A DNA stretch of 6,844 bases from Flavobacteriia bacterium (GTDB lineage: Bacteria; Bacteroidota; Bacteroidia; Flavobacteriales_D; Crocinitomicaceae): NCBI GenBank assembly GCA_009923965.1, contig RFSL01000052.1, positions 1-6,844 on the forward strand. The letters are read 5' to 3'. This document shows positions 1 to 6,844 of this stretch, in pieces (position 1 is the first letter of the stretch; each line of letters starts with the position of its first letter). Below the pieces are notes generated by a model. The model was not told the DNA's origin, did no database searches, and was given only the letters and a program-made list of their open reading frames with translations. Made by a program: the position numbers and the translations under genes.

Positions 1-2
1 AC

Positions 3-1076
3 GATAAACCCGTTCTTGAAACTATTGATGCTGAATACCACAAAGATTTTGCTGATTTAAAAGAGAAATTGGTAGATAAGTTATTGCAAATTCTTGGCGA
101 AAATAAAGCCAACGGTGTTTTCAATAACTTTAAAGAAGAATTGGTAAAAAAAGGCACTAAATTTTCAAATAAGGCACTGATTGCATTGGATTATTCAATT
201 GTTAATCCACTTAATTGGACAAGCGATGCTACAATAAACCAATTGGTTAGTCGCGTTATTCATAATTTTAATATCAAATCAAATGATCTTTTAGGTAACT
301 ATAAGCGTCGAAAATTCCATATCTCTGTTGGTGATGAACTTCCTGCAGGAATTGTGAAATTAGCGAAAGTGTATGTTGCAAAAAAACGAAAGTTAAAAGT
401 AGGTGATAAAATGGCTGGTCGTCATGGTAACAAAGGTATTGTAGCAAATATTGTTCGTGCTGAAGATATGCCATTCCTTGCCGATGGAACTCCTGTTGAT
501 ATAGTTTTGAATCCGCTTGGTGTACCTTCTCGTATGAACTTGGGTCAAATTTATGAAACTGTTCTTGGTTGGGCAGGTGAAAAATTAGGCATGAAGTTCG
601 CAACTCCGATTTTTGATGGTGCAACTCCTGATCAAATTAATGAGTGGACGGATAAAGCTGGCGTGCCAAGATCAGGTAAAACCTATTTGTATGATGGTGG
701 AACTGGAGAACGTTTCCATCAACCAGCAACTGTAGGAATAATTTACATGTTGAAATTATCACACATGGTAGATGATAAAATGCATGCACGTTCGATTGGA
801 CCTTACTCCTTAATTACACAACAGCCACTTGGAGGTAAAGCTCAATTTGGAGGTCAGCGTTTTGGAGAGATGGAAGTTTGGGCTTTGGAAGCATTTGGTG
901 CTGCCAATATCTTACAAGAAATCTTAACTGTAAAATCAGATGATGTTACAGGCCGTGCGAAAGCATATGAAGCAATTGTAAAAGGAGACAATATTCCTGA
1001 ACCAGGAATTCCTGAATCTTTTAATGTATTGCTGCACGAGTTGAGAGGTTTGTGCCTTAATGTAACTATGGATTAA
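3..1076 (+). CDS. rpoB: DNA-directed RNA polymerase subunit beta, C-terminal part (5' end outside window)
   Basis: This is the last 357 codons of the beta subunit, which pairs with beta' to form the catalytic core of RNA polymerase. The frame is open from the left edge (codon at 3-5), so no start codon is present; the first in-frame TTG at 69 is internal. A family-typical beta of roughly 1250-1300 residues implies about a quarter to 30% is present. The first ~100 residues match in position the lineage-variable insertion of E. coli beta (SI2/beta-i9 area). Then comes the near-invariant GDKMAGRHGNKG block (402-437), whose two lysines (408-410 and 432-434) correspond to E. coli K1065 and K1073 near the nascent RNA. 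NPLGVPSRMN, VDDKMHARS and the GGKAQFGGQRFGEMEVWALEA segment follow, and the C terminus packs on the beta' clamp. The rifampicin-binding region is not included. rpoC starts 32 bp downstream, consistent with co-transcription. Identity is certain from motif conservation. Confidence 0.98.
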   Translation, partial: DKPVLETIDAEYHKDFADLKEKLVDKLLQILGENKANGVFNNFKEELVKKGTKFSNKALIALDYSIVNPLNWTSDATINQLVSRVIHNFNIKSNDLLGNYKRRKFHISVGDELPAGIVKLAKVYVAKKRKLKVGDKMAGRHGNKGIVANIVRAEDMPFLADGTPVDIVLNPLGVPSRMNLGQIYETVLGWAGEKLGMKFATPIFDGATPDQINEWTDKAGVPRSGKTYLYDGGTGERFHQPATVGIIYMLKLSHMVDDKMHARSIGPYSLITQQPLGGKAQFGGQRFGEMEVWALEAFGAANILQEILTVKSDDVTGRAKAYEAIVKGDNIPEPGIPESFNVLLHELRGLCLNVTMD

Positions 1077-1088
1077 TTGAATTATTTA

Positions 1089-1111
1089 ACGAAAACATTC
1101 TACTAAAAATG
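1089..1111 (+). promoter_or_regulatory. rpoC translation start region without Shine-Dalgarno
   Basis: The rpoB-rpoC gap contains no GGAGG-like sequence. The bases just before the ATG at 1109 are CTAAAA, with A at position -3. Weak or absent Shine-Dalgarno pairing with A-rich upstream bases is the known pattern in Bacteroidota. The reading frame stays open upstream of 1109 but offers no ATG, GTG or TTG in the gap, and the protein from 1109 begins at the short basic leader usual before the conserved FNKI..SLASPE motif. This ATG is therefore the chosen start. No separate promoter is recognisable in the gap. Confidence 0.55.
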
Positions 1112-4100
1112 GCTTTCCAAAAAGAAACACCAAAAAAACAAAATAGCTTCAATAAGATTACTATTTCACTTGCTTCACCAGAGATAATTTTGGAGAACTC
1201 AAGCGGTGAAGTATTGAAGCCTGAGACGATTAATTACCGTACTTATAAGCCTGAAAGAGATGGTTTATTCTGTGAAAGAATCTTCGGTCCGGTTAAGGAT
1301 TATGAGTGCCATTGTGGAAAATACAAGCGTATTCGCTATAAAGGAATAGTTTGTGACCGTTGTGGTGTTGAGGTAACTGAGAAAAAAGTGCGCCGTGAAA
1401 GAATGGGGCATATTTCCTTAGTTGTTCCTGTAGCACACATTTGGTATTTCCGTTCTCTTCCTAATAAAATCGGATATCTTTTAGGTTTACCGACGAAGAA
1501 ATTAGATCAAATTATCTATTATGAGCGTTATGCGGTAATTCAAGTTGGTTCTGCTTTGTCTATTGAAGGACTTACACTTAAGAAAATGGATTTCCTTTCT
1601 GAAGATGAATACCTTGACATTATTGATAATCCATTAATGAAAGACAATCATCATTTAGATGACGCTGACCCGAATAAATTTATCGCGAAAATGGGTGCAG
1701 AAGCACTTCATGATTTATTGAAAGGATTGCAATTAGAGGAGCTTTCATATCAATTACGTGATCAAGCAGAACACGAAACTTCTGTTCAGCGTAAAAACGA
1801 AGCTCTTAAAAGATTGCAAGTTGTTGAAGCAATGAAAGATTCTCAAAAGAGAATTGATAATAGACCAGAATGGATGATTGTAAAAGTTGTTCCGGTTATT
1901 CCACCAGAATTAAGACCTTTAGTTCCTTTAGATGGTGGACGTTTTGCAACTTCAGATTTAAATGATTTATACCGTCGAGTTATTATTCGTAACAATCGTT
2001 TGAAGCGTTTGATAGAAATTAAAGCGCCTGAGGTTATTTTGCGAAATGAGAAACGAATGTTACAGGAATCTGTAGATTCATTGTTTGATAATTCTCGTAA
2101 GTCAAGTGCTGTAAAAACAGAATCTAACCGTGCTTTAAAATCTCTTTCTGATTCCTTGAAAGGAAAACAAGGTCGATTCCGTCAAAACTTATTGGGAAAA
2201 CGTGTTGATTATTCTGCTCGTTCAGTAATTGTTGTTGGACCAGATTTGAAATTACACGAGTGTGGTTTACCAAAAGATATGGCTGCGGAACTTTACAAGC
2301 CGTTTATCATTCGTAAAATGATTGAACGTGGTATTGTGAAAACAGTTAAATCAGCGAAAAAAATTGTAGATAAAAAAGATCCAGTTGTTTGGGATATTTT
2401 GGAGAATGTATTAAAAGGGCATCCTGTTCTCTTAAACCGTGCACCAACTTTACACAGATTGGGAATTCAAGCTTTTCAACCGAAATTAATTGAAGGAAAA
2501 GCAATTCGTTTACATCCATTAGTTACAACTGCTTTCAATGCCGATTTTGATGGTGACCAGATGGCGGTTCATTTACCTTTGGGTAATGCTGCAATCTTGG
2601 AAGCACAAATGTTGATGCTTGCATCTCACAATATTCTGAATCCTGCAAATGGTGCTCCAATTGCAGTACCTTCTCAAGACATGGTTTTGGGATTGTACTA
2701 TATTACTAAGGGAAAAAGATCTTTTGATAAGGAAATCGTAAAAGGTGAAGACAGTATTTTTTACTCTCCACAAGAGGTAATAATTGCTTACAATGAAGCA
2801 AAATTAGATTTACATGCTCACTTAAAGGTGAAATCATATGACCTAAATGCAGCAGGAGAACCTGAATTAATGTTAATTGAGACGACTTGCGGACGAGTTA
2901 TGTTTAATGAGAAAGTTCCAAGAGAAGTTGGATACATTAATGATGTACTTACGAAAAAAGCATTGCGAGATATTATTGGAGAAGTATTGAAAATTTGTGG
3001 GACTTCCCGAACTGCTCAATTCTTAGATGATATCAAAGGTTTGGGTTATGAAATGGCTTTTAGAGGTGGTTTGTCTTTCAACTTGGATGACATTATTATC
3101 CCTAAGGAAAAAGAAAAATTAGTTGAAAAAGCACATGGTGATGTGAAAGATGTTATGGGTAATTATAACATGGGTCTTATTACAAACAATGAGCGTTACA
3201 ATCAAATTATCGACATTTGGACGCATACAAACTCTCGTTTGACGCATACATTGATGGAGCAATTGAAAACAGACCGTCAAGGTTTTAATTCAATCTACAT
3301 GATGTTTGATTCTGGAGCTCGTGGTTCGAAAGAGCAAATTCGTCAGCTTTCTGGTATGCGTGGATTAATGGCAAAACCGCAAAAGTCTGGTGCCTCTGTT
3401 CAGGAAATCATTGAAAATCCAATTTTATCTAACTTTAAAGAAGGATTATCAATTCTTGAATACTTCATTTCAACACACGGTGCGCGAAAAGGTCTTGCAG
3501 ATACAGCTTTGAAAACAGCGGATGCGGGATACTTAACCCGTCGTTTGGTGGATGTTGCTCAAGATGTAGTAATTAATATAAATGACTGTGGTACTTTAAG
3601 AGGAATTGTCGCTACTTCACTCAAGAAAAATGATGAAATTGTTGAGCCTTTATACGATCGTATTTTAGGTAGAACTTCTGTACATGATATATATTTGCCG
3701 GAATCAGAAACAATCATTGTTGCTGCAGGTGAAATTATATCTGAGGATGTAGCAAAGTCGATTGAAAAGGAAGGAATTGAAGAAGTTGAAATTCGTTCAG
3801 TTCTTACTTGTGAAATGAGACGTGGTGTTTGTTCTAAATGTTATGGAAGAAATCTTTCAAATCACCGTCTAGCTCAAATTGGAGATGCTGTTGGTGTTGT
3901 TGCTGCTCAATCAATTGGTGAGCCAGGAACACAGTTAACATTGCGTACTTTCCACGTGGGTGGTACGGCGTCAAATACTACGGATATTTCTGATTTAAAA
4001 GCGAAAGCAAATGGTAAATTAGAAATAGATGAATTACGAACTATAGAAAAGAAAAATGCTGATGGTTCTGTTAAATTAATTGTTGTTGGTCGTTCTGCTG

Positions 4101-5401
4101 AATTGAAGATTTCAGACGAGAAAACAGGAATTACAGTTATGACTACTAATATCCCTTACGGATCAGAATTATTTGTGTCGCACAATACGAAAATCAAAAA
4201 AGGTGATGTAATTTGTAAGTGGGACCCATACAATGCTGTTATAATTTCTGAGGTTGCAGGTAAAGTTGTTTTTGACGATGTAGTTGAAAATATTACTTAC
4301 CGCGAGGAAGTTGATGAGCAAACTGGATTTACAGAAAAAGTAATCATAGAAACAAGAGATAAAAAGAAGAGTCCAGCTATTCATATTATCGATCCTAAAA
4401 CAAAAGAAATTTTACGCGAATATTCAATTCCTGTAAACGCACACATTTCTGTAGCTGAGGGTGATAAGTTGGAAGCAGGAGAGATTCTTGTGAAAATACC
4501 AAGATTGTCAGGTAAAACAGGAGATATCACTGGTGGACTTCCTCGTGTAACGGAATTATTCGAAGCTCGAAATCCTTCTAACCCTGCTGTTGTTTCAGAA
4601 ATTGATGGTACCGCTACTTTTGGAAATATCAAGAGAGGTAACAGAGAAATTAAAATCACTTCGAAATTTGGAGAGGTTAAAAATTACTTGGTTCCATTGG
4701 CAAAACATATTCTAGTTCAACAAAATGACTTCGTTAGAGCTGGTCAACCCCTTTCTGATGGTGCAATTACACCAAATGATATTTTAAATATTGAAGGCCC
4801 AACGAAAGTACAAGAGTACATCGTGAATGAAATTCAAGAGGTTTATCGTTTGCAAGGTGTAAAGATTAATGATAAACACTTTGAAGTTATCGTTCGTCAG
4901 ATGATGTTGAAAGCTGAAATTAGCGAATCAGGAGATACGCGTTTCCTTGAAGGACAATCTGTTCATAAAGCAGATATTATGGAGGCAAACGATGCATTGT
5001 ATGGTTTGATGTTTGTAAAAGAAATTGGAGATTCTACGGAATTTAAAAAAGGGCAATTAGTGACAGTTCGAAAATTGAGAGACGAGAATTCTCGCTTAAA
5101 AAGAGAAGACAAACAAATCGTTGAAGCGCGCGAGGCAATTCCTGCAACTTCTACTTCCTTGCTTCAAGGAATTACGAGAGCTTCACTTCAAACTCAATCG
5201 TTCATTTCTGCGGCATCTTTCCAAGAGACTACAAAAGTGTTAAACGAGGCAGCTATCGCAGGAAAAGTAGATCATTTATTAGGTCTAAAAGAAAATGTGA
5301 TCGTTGGGCATTTAATTCCTGCGGGAACAGGTGTTCGTGAATATCAAAAAATGATTGTAGGTTCTCAAGAAGCTTACGATGAACTTTTAGAACAAGTTTA
5401 A
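1109..5401 (+). CDS. rpoC: DNA-directed RNA polymerase subunit beta' (complete)
   Basis: This is the full-length beta' subunit, 1430 aa, close to the usual Bacteroidota length. It forms the clamp and supplies the catalytic magnesium site of RNA polymerase. Visible elements in order: the N-terminal zinc site C67, C69, C82, C85 (CxC...CxxC); clamp and coiled-coil region ~160-340, with the LDGGRFATSDLNDLYRR lid/rudder segment at 274-290; switch 2 LLGKRVDYSARSV at 361-373; catalytic NADFDGD at 477-483, with D479, D481 and D483 chelating Mg; bridge helix ~791-820; second zinc site C827, C901, C908, C911; and trigger loop first helix GEPGTQLTLRTFH at 937-949. A ~180-residue insertion (~955-1135), equivalent to E. 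coli SI3, interrupts the trigger loop before DITGGLPRVTELFEAR. The C terminus carries the conserved FISAASFQETT and LKENVIVGHLIPAGTG blocks. All catalytic and zinc residues are present, with no frameshift. It is downstream of rpoB in the same unit and is followed by a terminator. The gene is essential and shows no sign of transfer. Confidence 0.99.
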   Translation: MAFQKETPKKQNSFNKITISLASPEIILENSSGEVLKPETINYRTYKPERDGLFCERIFGPVKDYECHCGKYKRIRYKGIVCDRCGVEVTEKKVRRERMGHISLVVPVAHIWYFRSLPNKIGYLLGLPTKKLDQIIYYERYAVIQVGSALSIEGLTLKKMDFLSEDEYLDIIDNPLMKDNHHLDDADPNKFIAKMGAEALHDLLKGLQLEELSYQLRDQAEHETSVQRKNEALKRLQVVEAMKDSQKRIDNRPEWMIVKVVPVIPPELRPLVPLDGGRFATSDLNDLYRRVIIRNNRLKRLIEIKAPEVILRNEKRMLQESVDSLFDNSRKSSAVKTESNRALKSLSDSLKGKQGRFRQNLLGKRVDYSARSVIVVGPDLKLHECGLPKDMAAELYKPFIIRKMIERGIVKTVKSAKKIVDKKDPVVWDILENVLKGHPVLLNRAPTLHRLGIQAFQPKLIEGKAIRLHPLVTTAFNADFDGDQMAVHLPLGNAAILEAQMLMLASHNILNPANGAPIAVPSQDMVLGLYYITKGKRSFDKEIVKGEDSIFYSPQEVIIAYNEAKLDLHAHLKVKSYDLNAAGEPELMLIETTCGRVMFNEKVPREVGYINDVLTKKALRDIIGEVLKICGTSRTAQFLDDIKGLGYEMAFRGGLSFNLDDIIIPKEKEKLVEKAHGDVKDVMGNYNMGLITNNERYNQIIDIWTHTNSRLTHTLMEQLKTDRQGFNSIYMMFDSGARGSKEQIRQLSGMRGLMAKPQKSGASVQEIIENPILSNFKEGLSILEYFISTHGARKGLADTALKTADAGYLTRRLVDVAQDVVININDCGTLRGIVATSLKKNDEIVEPLYDRILGRTSVHDIYLPESETIIVAAGEIISEDVAKSIEKEGIEEVEIRSVLTCEMRRGVCSKCYGRNLSNHRLAQIGDAVGVVAAQSIGEPGTQLTLRTFHVGGTASNTTDISDLKAKANGKLEIDELRTIEKKNADGSVKLIVVGRSAELKISDEKTGITVMTTNIPYGSELFVSHNTKIKKGDVICKWDPYNAVIISEVAGKVVFDDVVENITYREEVDEQTGFTEKVIIETRDKKKSPAIHIIDPKTKEILREYSIPVNAHISVAEGDKLEAGEILVKIPRLSGKTGDITGGLPRVTELFEARNPSNPAVVSEIDGTATFGNIKRGNREIKITSKFGEVKNYLVPLAKHILVQQNDFVRAGQPLSDGAITPNDILNIEGPTKVQEYIVNEIQEVYRLQGVKINDKHFEVIVRQMMLKAEISESGDTRFLEGQSVHKADIMEANDALYGLMFVKEIGDSTEFKKGQLVTVRKLRDENSRLKREDKQIVEAREAIPATSTSLLQGITRASLQTQSFISAASFQETTKVLNEAAIAGKVDHLLGLKENVIVGHLIPAGTGVREYQKMIVGSQEAYDELLEQV

Positions 5402-5420
5402 AAAATAAATTATTAATAAG

Positions 5421-5443
5421 AAAGGGGCTTTTGCCCCTTTTTT
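5421..5443 (+). terminator. Rho-independent terminator of the rpoBC unit
   Basis: A perfect 8-bp inverted repeat, AAAGGGGC (5421-5428) and GCCCCTTT (5433-5440), encloses a TTTT loop and runs into further T residues at 5441-5443. It lies 19 bp after the rpoC stop codon. The GC-rich stem core stands out in the AT-rich surroundings. Weaker flanking complementarity (5414-5419 with 5442-5447, including G-U pairs) could extend the stem. Read on the minus strand, the same stem is followed by TTTCTTATT, so it may also stop transcripts arriving from the convergent ATPase gene; that second role is inference. Confidence 0.93.
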
Positions 5444-5526
5444 ATTGCGCTATAGTTTTGTGATTTTCTGGTAGTCTTAATTGAGCTATTTTCGAACTTC
5501 TTTTTAGAAGATTTGGCCTATTGAAA

Positions 5527-6844
5527 TTATTTAAAATTAGAGACGAAATAACTTAAATATTCATTTAGTTTCGTGGACAAGTAATACGGAATATTCATTA
5601 AAAAATACTTTTTACCACTTCTAGTTGAATGTTCTTCTATGCTAAATTTTCCCGCATACATTCGAACAGCATATGGATGAGGAGCAGCTTCAATAAATTG
5701 ATGCAACGATTTTAGTTTGCCTTCTTTACCTGATTTTATCTCAATTGGAATAACCATTTTATTGAATTGCAAAACAAGGTCTACTTCAGCAGAGGATTGA
5801 TTTTTTTCGCGCACCCAAAATATGGGTTTTACTGATTTTATTGTGTTTAAAGACATAAGTTCCTGTGCCACTAAATGTGGAATTATAGCTCCTTTGTATG
5901 CATTATTCAAATCTTCCATAGCAAGCATTTCAGCTTGAATGTTTAATTCATGATTAATGAGCCCCGTGTCTAGAAATTGAAGTCTTGGAGATTTTTTCAT
6001 ATCCGGAAGTATTGGAGGAGAAGTATCTGTGGTTGGGTAAATAAGTTGAATTACCTTGGCGTCATCGAGATTTCGAAATGCTTCACCGACTTCTCTGGAA
6101 CGGTAATTCGAATTTCCAAAATTTTGAAACTTAATTCTTGAATCTAATCCCAAATGAGCAGTAGACATGATATGTCTGATTATTCTAGCTTCTGAATTAT
6201 TAGTCGCATATTTAACAACATCCTCTTTATATGTTTCCCAGATACTTTCGTAAATAGTCGGTAAATCAGCAATATTCTTTGTTTTTACATATTTACTGAC
6301 AACTTCAGGCATACCACCAATAATTGCATACCGATTAAATAAATCTAATAAGGTCTTATGTGCAACCTCACGTATTGGAATTATATTAATCTGCTCCAAG
6401 ACAGCAGTTTTTTTGATAGCATTAAGAAACTCAGGAAAATTAATCGGAAACATGTACAATATATTGATCCTACCAACTGGAAAACTTCTAACTTTACGCA
6501 TGGTATGTTCGAGTAATGAACCAGCTGCAATTACATGAATTTCAGGTTCCATCTCATAGAAATACCGCAACATTGAAATTGCTTCTGGTGTTTCCTGAAT
6601 TTCATCTATAAAGACAATTGTATCTCTTTTTTCGGCTGTTGAGATATTGTGTGATATAAACAGTGCTTCTACGATGGTGTTTATATTTTCAAAATCTGTA
6701 AAAAATCGTCTATCTTCAGCAATCTCTAAATTTAGTAGGATCCTATTTTTGTATCTTTTTGCAAATTGATGAATGAGAGTTGTTTTGCCAACTTGCCTTG
6801 CACCTCTTAAAATCAAGGGCTTCCGTTCGGAACTACTTTTCCAG
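5527..6844 (-). CDS. P-loop ATPase with AAA_14 and DUF4143 domains (N terminus outside window)
   Basis: This is an ATP-binding protein of the large AAA_14/DUF4143 family, cellular role unknown. The frame stays open to the right edge. The TTG at 6816 lies inside the first strand of the ATPase fold (WKSSSERKPLILRGARQVGKT), so the real start lies beyond 6844, probably some tens of codons at most. Counting that TTG as residue 1, one sees Walker A GARQVGKT (5-12, nt 6781-6804), Walker B IVFIDE (67-72, nt 6601-6618), a sensor-like VIAAGSLLEH (95-104), the family motif VGRINILYMFPINFPEFL (114-131), and GGMPEVV (167-173). The DUF4143 half follows, with PRLQFLDTGLIN (277-288), LVAQEL (315-320), and a PD-(D/E)XK-like site EVD (344-346) ... 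EIK (359-361). The ATPase motifs predict ATP hydrolysis and the C-terminal residues predict possible nuclease activity, but neither is shown here. It is convergent with rpoC, 125 bp apart, with no partner gene in view. Base composition resembles its neighbours. Family assignment is firm; function is open. Confidence 0.93.
   Translation of the reverse strand, partial: WKSSSERKPLILRGARQVGKTTLIHQFAKRYKNRILLNLEIAEDRRFFTDFENINTIVEALFISHNISTAEKRDTIVFIDEIQETPEAISMLRYFYEMEPEIHVIAAGSLLEHTMRKVRSFPVGRINILYMFPINFPEFLNAIKKTAVLEQINIIPIREVAHKTLLDLFNRYAIIGGMPEVVSKYVKTKNIADLPTIYESIWETYKEDVVKYATNNSEARIIRHIMSTAHLGLDSRIKFQNFGNSNYRSREVGEAFRNLDDAKVIQLIYPTTDTSPPILPDMKKSPRLQFLDTGLINHELNIQAEMLAMEDLNNAYKGAIIPHLVAQELMSLNTIKSVKPIFWVREKNQSSAEVDLVLQFNKMVIPIEIKSGKEGKLKSLHQFIEAAPHPYAVRMYAGKFSIEEHSTRSGKKYFLMNIPYYLSTKLNEYLSYFVSNFK

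Noticed and set aside
274..624. Minus-strand open frame of 116 codons inside rpoB
   Set aside because: It lies wholly antisense to the conserved rpoB core. Its translation is rich in His, Gln and Tyr with no recognisable domain, as expected of a shadow frame.
2573..2773. Minus-strand open frame of 66 codons inside rpoC
   Set aside because: It is antisense to the conserved region just after the catalytic NADFDGD motif and has no domain or start signal.
3917..3955. Leucine (L945) at the beta' trigger-helix position where E. coli has Met932
   Set aside because: Leucine here is a common natural variant among bacterial polymerases, and the flanking catalytic R946 and H949 are kept, so it is not evidence of altered function.
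4169..4659. Two minus-strand open frames (71 and 92 codons) inside rpoC
   Set aside because: Both are antisense to the trigger-loop insertion and following region of rpoC. Neither shows a recognisable motif or plausible independent context.
5497..5510. Small hairpin CTTCT/AGAAG as a dedicated terminator for the minus-strand ATPase gene
   Set aside because: It has only five mostly A-T pairs and no T run after it on the minus strand, so it is too weak to call.
6814..6816. TTG at 6816 as the start codon of the ATPase gene
   Set aside because: It falls inside the beta strand leading into Walker A, and the upstream in-frame residues (WKSSSERKP) fit the family's N-terminal region. The true start must be beyond the window.

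Overview
The window is AT-rich coding DNA from a bacterium of the phylum Bacteroidota, most probably a member of the Flavobacteriales. Three things in the sequence support this. The RNA polymerase subunits have Bacteroidota-type N and C termini and insertions. No Shine-Dalgarno sequence precedes rpoC, only the A-rich start context usual in this phylum. Base composition is low in G+C throughout. A more precise placement (for example near Fluviicola/Crocinitomicaceae) would be a guess.

Layout: positions 3-1076 (+) hold the C-terminal 357 codons of rpoB, whose start lies upstream of the window. After a 32-bp gap comes a complete rpoC (1109-5401, +, 1430 aa). Together they are the distal end of the usual rpoBC transcription unit and encode the beta and beta' subunits that form the RNA polymerase active centre. 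A strong intrinsic terminator at 5421-5443 closes the unit. A 125-bp convergent intergenic region (5402-5526) follows. The rest of the window is a minus-strand gene (5527 to the window edge) for a P-loop ATPase of the AAA_14 plus DUF4143 family, with a PD-(D/E)XK nuclease-like C-terminal motif. Its first residues lie beyond the right edge.

The two polymerase genes are essential housekeeping genes and look intact and ordinary for the phylum. The ATPase is convergent with them, so it is probably transcribed independently and shows no sign of functional linkage. It is the only accessory-type gene here. Its family is widespread, patchily distributed and poorly understood. I see no RNA genes, CRISPR arrays, insertion sequences, attachment sites or extended repeats, and no evidence for a new multi-gene system within these 6.8 kb.
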